Shown here one piece after another: positions 1 through 6,482 of a DNA stretch of 9,386 bases. Positions within the stretch are counted from its first letter, which is position 1. Each line of letters begins with the position of its first letter. Under the pieces are notes generated by a model. The model saw nothing but the letters and a program-made list of their open reading frames with translations, made no database searches and was not told where the DNA came from. The position numbers were made by a program, and so were the translations under genes. Source of the stretch: Anaerolineae bacterium (GTDB taxonomy: Bacteria > Chloroflexota > Anaerolineae > Anaerolineales > E44-bin32). Location: positions 1 through 9,386 of the forward strand of contig JAUVOZ010000075.1 in assembly GCA_030598885.1 (NCBI GenBank), written 5' to 3'.

Positions 1-807
1 GTTTTTAATCTGCTTCGAAAATGCCGTTGGGTAGAAGGTTACCTTTGGCCAAGACCTGATCGTGACTGGTTGACAAATTTGCAGCATGAATTAAAGGATC
101 CTGAACTTATCGGCCAGCTGCATGACTTCCGGACCATGGTTCAGCGTTGGCAAAGGGCTATGCCGTTGCCGATTGATCAGCTCATTCTCACTCTGGCTCA
201 AGATCTCTTATCAGAACCAGAGGACTTGGCGGTAACATACAAGTTGGCAGTCTTCCTCCGAAGGGTAAGTGACGCAAATCCTGAATGGCGATTACCCGAG
301 TTCGCCGGTGAGTTGGAGTTAATTGCCATGAATGAACGACGATTCCTCGGCCTTAGCCAGGATGACCTCGGATTTGACCCGGAGCAGCATAAAGGGGAAG
401 TCGTGGTGGCTACAATTCATAAGGCGAAAGGGCTGGAGTGGGATCGTGTGTACCTGATGTCGGTCAATAACTACGACTTTCCCTCAGGAGAACCCCACGA
501 CACTTTTATATCGGAAAAATGGTTTGTACGTGGAAGATTGAACCTGCAGGCAGAGTTGCTGGCTCAGTTGCGAGCGTTTCTTGAGGATGAACCAATGGCC
601 TCATATAAGGAAGGCATGGCGACCAAACAAGCTCGGTTGGGTTATGCTGCCGAGCGACTACGTCTACTATATGTGGGTATCACCCGAGCCAAGGAGGAAT
701 TAATCATCACATGGAATATCGGGCGACGGAGAGACAAGAAGCAGTCCACACCATTCGTCGCCCTGCAGGCTTTCTGGGAGGGGATCATCGATGACCCTGC
801 CGACTGA
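1..807 (+). CDS. UvrD/PcrA-type superfamily 1 DNA helicase, C-terminal part (5' end outside window)
   Basis: The reading frame is open from base 1 to the TGA at 805-807, so these 268 codons are the 3' end of a longer gene. Two hallmarks of the UvrD/Rep/PcrA/AddA helicase C-terminal domain are visible. Motif V is VVVATIHKAKGLEWDRV, around fragment residues 134-150. Motif VI is RLLYVGITRAKEEL, around residues 221-234, with the arginine that contacts ATP. Such enzymes unwind DNA 3' to 5' using ATP in repair or recombination. Walker A and the other N-terminal motifs must lie upstream of the window. The first possible start inside the window, TTG at 70, is not believed because the frame continues upstream and the protein needs its N-terminal half. 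The gene overlaps the next one by 17 bp, which implies co-translation with a RecB-like nuclease. That pairing points to an AddAB-like or repair function, but the exact subfamily cannot be settled from this part. Confidence 0.93.
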   Translation, partial: VFNLLRKCRWVEGYLWPRPDRDWLTNLQHELKDPELIGQLHDFRTMVQRWQRAMPLPIDQLILTLAQDLLSEPEDLAVTYKLAVFLRRVSDANPEWRLPEFAGELELIAMNERRFLGLSQDDLGFDPEQHKGEVVVATIHKAKGLEWDRVYLMSVNNYDFPSGEPHDTFISEKWFVRGRLNLQAELLAQLRAFLEDEPMASYKEGMATKQARLGYAAERLRLLYVGITRAKEELIITWNIGRRRDKKQSTPFVALQAFWEGIIDDPAD

Positions 808-1621
808 TTTTCAATTCAATCAAGCCAATCTCCAGGATTACGTTGACTGCCGGAGGAGATTTCAACTGCGATACCTGCTACAAATCGCATGGCCAGCGAT
901 CGGGGTCGAACCAGCCCTGGAGCATGAACGGTTACTTCGATTGGGTGCAGAACTTCATCGCATGATCCAGCAGCATACGCTGGGGGTGTCGGAGGAACGG
1001 CTTAATCGGGTTGTGCAGGATGATGACCTCAACCGTTGGTGGCAGAATTATCTACAGTTCTTACCAGCGAACCTGCCCCAAGAGCGCCATCCAGAAACAT
1101 TATTATCCGCACCCATTGCTGGTCATCGTTTGGTGGCTAAGTTAGACCTGCTGGCGATAAACCCAGGCGAAAGGGTGGTAATTGTCGATTGGAAGACTTC
1201 ACTCCGGCGACCATCAAAACGTTGGTTGGTGGAACGTCTGCAAACCAGGGTTTATCGCTATATGATCGTCAGAGCTGGTTCTTATCTTAACCGGAGTGAG
1301 CCCATCCACCCGGAGCAAGTGGAGATGATTTACTGGTTTGCCAATTATCCCGGGAGGCCTGAGCGTCTCGATTACGATGACGTTCAATACAAGGCGGATG
1401 ATGTGTTTCTTAATTGTTTGGTAGCGGAGATCGAAGGCTTGGATGAGGGTGAATTCGATCTGACGGATCAGAATGAGCGATGTCGATATTGCTATTACCG
1501 ATCTCTTTGTTTGCGGGGGGTGAAGGCGGGAGAGATAGACGGTTTCTGGGAGGAGATAAGGAGTTCAAATAATCACGACGCCGATTTGGAATTCGACCAA
1601 ATTGCCGAAAGTGAGTATTAA
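791..1621 (+). CDS. PD-(D/E)XK (RecB/AddB/Cas4-like) nuclease with probable Fe-S cluster
   Basis: This 276-residue protein carries the core of a RecB-family nuclease. H56 lies in LGAELH, D119 in AKLDLLA, D133 and K135 in IVDWKTS, and Q151/Y155 in the QTRVYRY helix. That order matches motifs I to IV of PD-(D/E)XK enzymes acting on DNA with Mg2+. C20 near the N-terminus and C231, C234 and C240 near the C-terminus (C-x2-C-x5-C) have the spacing of the iron-sulfur staple of AddB and Cas4 nucleases; this is an inference from family knowledge. A strong Shine-Dalgarno GGGAGGGG at 776-783 sits 7 bp before ATG 791 and supports that start. The start lies inside the helicase gene, so the two are translationally linked and probably form a helicase-nuclease pair for end processing or repair. 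Cas4 itself is less likely because no cas genes or CRISPR array are near. The stop codon is followed 3 bp later by a truncated REP-like arm. Confidence 0.9.
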   Translation: MTLPTDFQFNQANLQDYVDCRRRFQLRYLLQIAWPAIGVEPALEHERLLRLGAELHRMIQQHTLGVSEERLNRVVQDDDLNRWWQNYLQFLPANLPQERHPETLLSAPIAGHRLVAKLDLLAINPGERVVIVDWKTSLRRPSKRWLVERLQTRVYRYMIVRAGSYLNRSEPIHPEQVEMIYWFANYPGRPERLDYDDVQYKADDVFLNCLVAEIEGLDEGEFDLTDQNERCRYCYYRSLCLRGVKAGEIDGFWEEIRSSNNHDADLEFDQIAESEY

Positions 1622-1623
1622 TG

Positions 1624-1973
1624 CAGGGTGCGGTTACAGTGAAAATTTATCTTGTGAATCATGACTACCATGTAGCCGCAGGCTTTAGCCTGCGATACGC
1701 ACCCTAAAGGTGCGGCTACAGTGAATATTTATCTTGTGAATCATGACTACCATGTAGTCGCATGCTTTAGCATGCGTTGCGCACCCTAAAGGGTGCGGCT
1801 ACAGCGAAGATTTTCCACGTGAATCATGATTACCATGTAGTCGCATGCTTCAGCATGCGTTGCGCACCCTAAAGGGTGCGGCTACAGCGAAGATTTATCT
1901 TGTGAATCATGACTACCGTGTAGTCGCAGGCTTTAGCATGCGTTGCGCACCCTAAAGGGTGCGGCTACAGTGA
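1624..1973. repeat. Tandem array of REP/BIME-like double palindromes (four complete units plus one truncated)
   Basis: This fills the 375-bp gap between two convergent genes. The repeat period is 82-83 bp. Complete palindromic cores lie at 1672-1719, 1754-1802, 1837-1885 and 1920-1968. A remnant of the right arm only lies at 1624-1637. Cores are separated by a conserved 34-bp spacer at 1638-1671, 1720-1753, 1803-1836 and 1886-1919. The last spacer breaks off near 1973. Each core reads GTAG(C/T), hairpin A (8-bp arms such as CGCATGCT/AGCATGCG), a 3-bp joint, hairpin B (CGCACCCT/AGGGTGCG) and GCTAC. GTAG therefore precedes a hairpin on each strand, as in paired inverted REP sequences. Core 1 lacks one G in hairpin B, which explains the 82-bp step. 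The fold could stop transcription from both sides, but no T-tract supports a classical terminator. The neighbouring RAYT transposase is the probable driver. Confidence 0.93.
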
Positions 1974-1996
1974 TGCTAGAGCCAATCGAATACCAT

Positions 1997-2503
1997 TTAC
2001 AAACTGACAACACCATTTATCATATCCTTCAAGTGAATGCCATGAGCTCCAGTGTAAGGATATTCATCCCAAGCCTGAACCAAACCTCTCCTTACAGGAT
2101 TTTTAGCAATGTATCGTATTTGAGCAGACAACTCTTCATTTTGTCGAATGATATGGTCAAAGAATCCTCTTTGCCAACGATACATCGGGCGATGTTCACC
2201 AAGCCAGAAGCCTGATTGCTGTTTAAAATCTACTATTGCTCTCCATGCATCTGCCGAAGAAGTTGTTCCTCGTAAGATCAAATGTACATGCTCTGGCATG
2301 AAGCAGTAGATTAATGCCATACAGTCATTTTTCTTAATCGCAGAGACCAAGAATTTTATGAATAAATCAACCACCGGTGTGTCAATGAAGAGAGGTCGCT
2401 TTTTTTCTATACACACTGTGAAAGCTACTGTTACCTCGCCATGGTAAGCGTCACGTGGCAAGCGGTGTGGGTTCTGTCGAATTTGATCCTTCAGAATTGG
2501 CAA
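1997..2503 (-). CDS. REP-associated tyrosine transposase (RAYT), Y1/HUH family
   Basis: This 168-residue protein has the full Y1 transposase pattern of the IS200/IS605-like superfamily in its RAYT form. The HUH metal-binding motif is in MPEHVHLIL (H72, H74). The RGFFDHIIR segment spans 113-120 and its preceding residue. The likely nucleophile is Y131 in RYIAKNPVRRGLV, aligned with the catalytic tyrosine of the E. coli RAYT by its distance from the NP pair. Such enzymes nick single-stranded DNA at GTAG-type tetranucleotides beside REP hairpins and are thought to spread REPs without moving their own gene. The start is TTG 2503, 6 bp after a GGGGGG run. No ATG is available in this frame before an in-frame stop upstream. 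The gene appears intact. It lies downstream of the histidine kinase on the same strand and is flanked on both sides by its presumed substrates. Expression may depend on read-through, since only 69 bp, mostly repeat, separate it from the kinase stop. Confidence 0.93.
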   Translation of the reverse strand: MPILKDQIRQNPHRLPRDAYHGEVTVAFTVCIEKKRPLFIDTPVVDLFIKFLVSAIKKNDCMALIYCFMPEHVHLILRGTTSSADAWRAIVDFKQQSGFWLGEHRPMYRWQRGFFDHIIRQNEELSAQIRYIAKNPVRRGLVQAWDEYPYTGAHGIHLKDMINGVVSL

Positions 2504-2525
2504 GATTTTCCCCCCATATCATAAT

Positions 2526-2572
2526 GTAGCCGCATGCTTTAGCCTGCGTTGCGGACCTAAATGGTGCGGCTA
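2526..2572. repeat. Single decayed REP/BIME-like palindrome on the right flank of the RAYT gene
   Basis: It begins GTAGCCGCATGC and ends GTGCGGCTAT, in the same orientation as the array at 1624-1973. It is clearly related but damaged. Hairpin A has arms CGCATGCT and AGCCTGCG with one mismatch, hairpin B is disrupted (GGACCT against TGGTGC), and the final CTAC has become CTAT. It ends directly against the last base of the kinase stop codon (TAA on the - strand, 2575-2573). It fills most of the gap between kinase and transposase and could form a stem in the kinase mRNA 3' end. Confidence 0.88.
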
Positions 2573-5500
2573 TTATGGATGCAATGGGAGCTGGATGCGA
2601 AAAGCACTCCCGCCGCCGGGATTATCCTCCACCCATATTTTTCCCCCATGGGCGGTCACCGCCATTTTGGAGAAGGCAAGACCTAGTCCTGTTCCACGGC
2701 GTCGGCCTGCGACTCCAGGTACTTGCGCGAACCGTTTGAAGATCCGCTCCCGGAACTCCTCAGGCACTCCAGGACCGGTATCGGCAACAGTAATGATCAC
2801 CTCATCCCCCTCACATTTAACCTTAAGATCGATCTGCCCACCAGCAGGTGTAAACTTCAGGGCGTTGTCAAGCAAATTGGATAATACTCGTCGAAGTTTT
2901 TCGTCGTCCGCGGTGACCTCAGGCAATCCATCGGCCACATTGAGATTGAGAATGATGCCGTCCTCGTTAGCCTCATAGACGAAGTTCTCAATCAATTCTT
3001 CACATAAGACATCTAATGATAGGGATTGTAGTGAAAGGCTCAACTCGCCTGATTCAAGCTTGGCGATATCGAGTAGGGAATTTACCAAGCCCAGCATTTG
3101 CTGAACGCTGTGGTTGGAAATCGAAAGCGCCTGCTTGACTACCGGTGACGCTTCATCATCGGCTTGTGCCTTGTCAAGCAACTTGATGCTGCCAAGGATG
3201 GTTGTCAACGGGCTACGCAAATCGTGAACGATCATTTCTGTGAGTTGTTCGCGTGTCTGGCTAAGCTCGCGTTCTTCGGAAATATCACGCAGAACCACCA
3301 GCCAACCTATCAATTGATCGTGAATATCATGCACTGGAGCTTCTGAACGCTGAAGAGTAGAACGACTGGGATGCTCGACCTCAAATGTGGAAATACCCCA
3401 TTGTAGGGGTTGCCTACTTCGTAATGTGGTTAGGATATTCGCCAGTTCGTCTGATTGATAGCCGAGGTGGTCTGCCATATGCAACTTCTCATCGGAGAGG
3501 TTGCTGCCGACAAGCTCATCAACCCGAAGTCCGGTAAGCGTCTCAAGCTGCTGGTTGGCAAGGACGATCTTACCTTGGGTATCGGCCATCAACATGCCTT
3601 CCTGAGTGGAGTTCAGGACCGCCATCAATAGGTTATGGCTCTCCCGGATGCGACGGAAAAGGTCGGTATTTTCGAGAGCGATCGCCGCCTGGCTAGCAAT
3701 AGTCTGTGCGGTACGAATTGCATTCTGGTCAAAAAAACGCTCAGCGTGATTGAAAACCTCTATTAGACCCAGAGTCTGATCACCCACAATGAGTGGAACA
3801 GCTAACAGAGTACCAGCTTGGCAAAATTCGGCCAGATAGCGGTGGTCGCCTGCACTGGGAGCATCTTTCAGACTCCATTGAACCGTCTTTCTTTCCTTGA
3901 GGCAGGTGGCAAGGGTTGGGACGTCATTGGTGGTGATAGATTCATGAGAATGTCCGTTTACTGGTTTCCCGTCTTGGATGGCTGCCTGTGAAATTAAAGT
4001 ACAGCTTACGGGATTCCATCGAGATACGCGAGCGCCGTCGGCTGAGAGAGCGACGGCCATGCTGTCAGCTACAGCCAATGCCACGGCCTCACTTTCATAA
4101 CTGGCGGCAATCTGAGTGCTGGCCTGGTAGAGCAAAGACTGTTCACGGAAGTGGGTTTCGATCTGTTGATAAAGCGTAGCATTAGCTAACGCCACAGCAG
4201 CTTGCCGCGCAATCTGAGCTAAGAGATACTCATGATCTTCGGTGAAAGCCCCCGAGGTGGATGCCTCGACAGTGATGACTCCCAGGACGCGTTCCTGGCT
4301 AAGGATTGGTATGGCTAATAAGCTTCGTGTGACACTGGCACACCGATCTGTGCAATATGAATCTTGGAGGACATCTGGCACGTTGCAAATCTCCGCAGAT
4401 TGGTATACCCGTCCGAGCACGCCCAGATTTGTGGGGTGGATCTTGTTCGAATCAGTGACCGGAGAGTCAGTGGGGTAGCCTCGATGGGCGACGATGCGTA
4501 AACCTTCAGATTCAGGTTCGTATATCGAAAGGTGACCAATTGTTGTCTTAGGTACGTTCAGCGCGTGGGTAAGAATGACCTCGAAAAGTTCATCCGTGTT
4601 TAGCATTGCAGTCATTTCGCGCCCAACAGCATCCAAAGCGGCGAGCTGGTCTACTCTGCGGCGTAGAGCTTGATCGGTTTCAGCGTGGGCACGGGCGTTA
4701 GCAACCGCGAGTGCGGCTTGTGCAGCGAAGGTCTTCAACATATCAACCTGATCAGTCCGGAAACGCTGAGGCTCTGAGAAGTAAACCGATAGTTGACCAA
4801 TCGTACCGGAGGGGGTGATAAGCGGGAAGTCTGCAAATGCGTATATTCCCTCTGCATGCATCTGCTCAATGATAGGTTGAGATAGTTTAGATATGGACAC
4901 GTCTGGTACAAGGACTGGTGTCTCGCTGTGGTACGCCTGGATTCGTTCCCGATCCTCTTGAGGAATGGTCTTCCATGCTTGTGTGAACTCGGTGGAAAGG
5001 TTAATCGCTCGGGCGAGAAACAGGTGTCTAAAATCCCTATCGAAGAGGAATATGGCGGACTTTTGCCCACCACCGACACGGATCATCGATAAACAAACCA
5101 ATTCCAGAGCTCGTTCCGGGTCAAGGGTCGAGCTCATGGAAGCGGTGATTTCGTTAAGCATGGTTAACGCTTGGGCTCGATTTCTTGTTTGTTCGTAGAG
5201 CAGAGCATTTTCGATCGCAACGGATGCTTGTCCGGCTAGAGTCGCTACGACATCAAGGTCCGTTTGGGTCAATATTCCACTTGGGTTAGTGTGAAAGACA
5301 ATCAGACAACCAATGGTGCGATCTGAGGCGAGAAGAGGTACTCCTAACCAAGCTTGTGGGGGGGTGTGCTTATGAGCTAAATCCGCTTCACTCAATACCC
5401 GCAGGGCTTCGCGCGGTATGAGGATGGGTTCACCAGTACGAATAACACGATCAGACAGGCTGTCAGCAATGGGCCTACTAGACCAATCCTGCTGGGTGCC

Positions 5501-6418
5501 ATTTATCACTGCTAGAGGGTAGGAGATTAAGTCATCATCAGGATTGTGGAGTGCGATATAGAAGTTGTTGAGCTGGAGCAGATCTGTAACTTGAGAATAA
5601 ATCGTTCTCAGTAGAGCCTCTAAATCCAAACTTGTGGGCATTGCCTGGCTTACACGACTGATGGTTGAGAGCTCCTGGACACGTCGCTTGAGGTCGCGCT
5701 CAGCGACCGTCAGATTGCGCACAATCGGAGATACGGTTGCTACTATGACACCATAAATAACAAAGGTCACTTCTTGCAGGAAAGCGTATGTAGCAGCACC
5801 GAGGATGGCAAAAGGAATCGGAATAAGAGCAACCAACACCAAGATGAAATATTCACGTCGATCAATTATGCTTATGTTTTGAACGCGACGATCGAGCCAG
5901 TGGAGGGCGAGAAATAGGGCGCTAAATGATAAGACAAGGCCAAGTGCCGGCAATGTAAGGGGTAAGCTCTTCGAATCGATGAGAAAGTGGCCTCCTAGGA
6001 GTAGGTAGACCGCCATAGCGCCGGATAAGCTTAGGACCTGACGGCTGAACGAAGAAGCTCCAGCTTTAATTTGCAATAAAATACCCAGAGGTGGATCTGC
6101 TACGCGTCTTTGCCAAAGCACATGAATTAGCTCGCCGAACACCATGCCGATCAGCAAAGCCAAGCCGGCTGTTCCAGGGCCGAGCGCGATACCTAATGGC
6201 AGACTGATAGCATGCGTTAAGCTGGCTTTTGCCTCTGCAACAGGTATAGGAAAGTTTACCAAGAACGCAACTAGCGCCGAGCCTAGAAGGATCGTCATCC
6301 AATTAAATTGGAAACCTGCTGAAGGGCGAAGCCAGAGGATAAGGGTGATCATCCCAGCTAAAGCCAGGATCCACCAAAGGTGGCGCGACCAGTTAGGGGG
6401 ATTTTCTTTCCTCATCAT
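2573..6418 (-). CDS. Membrane-anchored sensor histidine kinase with four GAF domains and one PAS
   Basis: The 1281-residue protein starts with a hydrophobic region (about 13-230) with some six to eight membrane helices, of no family I can name. GAF domains follow at about 255-405, 425-577, 600-750 and 770-918. Each ends in the typical helix such as ARQAAVALANATLY. A PAS domain lies at 928-1047. The HisKA dimerization helix carries the phospho-accepting H1065 in MIVHDLRSPL. HATPase_c has an N box at N1181-T1190 with N1185, a G1 box DTGPG at 1213-1217, an F box at 1226-1230 and a G2 box RGTGLGL at 1241-1247. All catalytic boxes are intact, so it should autophosphorylate and pass phosphate to a response regulator, but none lies in the window. 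The sensed signal is unknown, since GAF domains bind varied small ligands. Two adjacent ATGs (6418, 6415) compete for the start, with GGAAG just upstream. The TPR gene lies 64 bp upstream on the same strand, suggesting an operon. Confidence 0.96.
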   Translation of the reverse strand: MMRKENPPNWSRHLWWILALAGMITLILWLRPSAGFQFNWMTILLGSALVAFLVNFPIPVAEAKASLTHAISLPLGIALGPGTAGLALLIGMVFGELIHVLWQRRVADPPLGILLQIKAGASSFSRQVLSLSGAMAVYLLLGGHFLIDSKSLPLTLPALGLVLSFSALFLALHWLDRRVQNISIIDRREYFILVLVALIPIPFAILGAATYAFLQEVTFVIYGVIVATVSPIVRNLTVAERDLKRRVQELSTISRVSQAMPTSLDLEALLRTIYSQVTDLLQLNNFYIALHNPDDDLISYPLAVINGTQQDWSSRPIADSLSDRVIRTGEPILIPREALRVLSEADLAHKHTPPQAWLGVPLLASDRTIGCLIVFHTNPSGILTQTDLDVVATLAGQASVAIENALLYEQTRNRAQALTMLNEITASMSSTLDPERALELVCLSMIRVGGGQKSAIFLFDRDFRHLFLARAINLSTEFTQAWKTIPQEDRERIQAYHSETPVLVPDVSISKLSQPIIEQMHAEGIYAFADFPLITPSGTIGQLSVYFSEPQRFRTDQVDMLKTFAAQAALAVANARAHAETDQALRRRVDQLAALDAVGREMTAMLNTDELFEVILTHALNVPKTTIGHLSIYEPESEGLRIVAHRGYPTDSPVTDSNKIHPTNLGVLGRVYQSAEICNVPDVLQDSYCTDRCASVTRSLLAIPILSQERVLGVITVEASTSGAFTEDHEYLLAQIARQAAVALANATLYQQIETHFREQSLLYQASTQIAASYESEAVALAVADSMAVALSADGARVSRWNPVSCTLISQAAIQDGKPVNGHSHESITTNDVPTLATCLKERKTVQWSLKDAPSAGDHRYLAEFCQAGTLLAVPLIVGDQTLGLIEVFNHAERFFDQNAIRTAQTIASQAAIALENTDLFRRIRESHNLLMAVLNSTQEGMLMADTQGKIVLANQQLETLTGLRVDELVGSNLSDEKLHMADHLGYQSDELANILTTLRSRQPLQWGISTFEVEHPSRSTLQRSEAPVHDIHDQLIGWLVVLRDISEERELSQTREQLTEMIVHDLRSPLTTILGSIKLLDKAQADDEASPVVKQALSISNHSVQQMLGLVNSLLDIAKLESGELSLSLQSLSLDVLCEELIENFVYEANEDGIILNLNVADGLPEVTADDEKLRRVLSNLLDNALKFTPAGGQIDLKVKCEGDEVIITVADTGPGVPEEFRERIFKRFAQVPGVAGRRRGTGLGLAFSKMAVTAHGGKIWVEDNPGGGSAFRIQLPLHP

Positions 6419-6456
6419 CTTCCGTGTCTGTTGTATTGATCTCCATTTACCTGCAT
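6415..6456 (-). other. Possible 13-codon leader ORF overlapping the kinase start
   Basis: In the TPR-kinase gap, ATG 6456 opens MQVNGDQYNRHGR and stops at TGA 6417-6415. It has an AAGGGTG sequence 9 bp upstream that could bind ribosomes. Its stop lies within the ATGATG of the kinase start, giving a TGATG overlap typical of translational coupling. A random ORF of this length is common, so this is only a candidate. It would explain why the kinase start has its GGAAG too close for good initiation on its own. Confidence 0.22.
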
Positions 6457-6482
6457 GATCGTGTTCACCCTTGCCCGGTTGT

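Noticed and set aside
70..807. Helicase starting at TTG 70
   Set aside because: The frame stays open to base 1 and the helicase motifs V and VI need an upstream ATPase half, so this is only an internal codon.
1624..1973. CRISPR array with 48-49 bp repeats and 34-bp spacers
   Set aside because: The spacing looks CRISPR-like, but the spacers are nearly identical to each other, each repeat is a double palindrome bounded by GTAG and CTAC, and no cas genes are near. The RecB-like nuclease is better paired with the helicase.
1943..2215. 90-residue + strand reading frame starting in the last repeat
   Set aside because: It runs antisense to the transposase gene, starts inside repeat DNA and has no recognisable domain.
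4315..5198. Several 60-114 residue frames on both strands within the kinase gene
   Set aside because: They are antisense or out-of-frame shadows of the intact kinase, with no domain or ribosome site.
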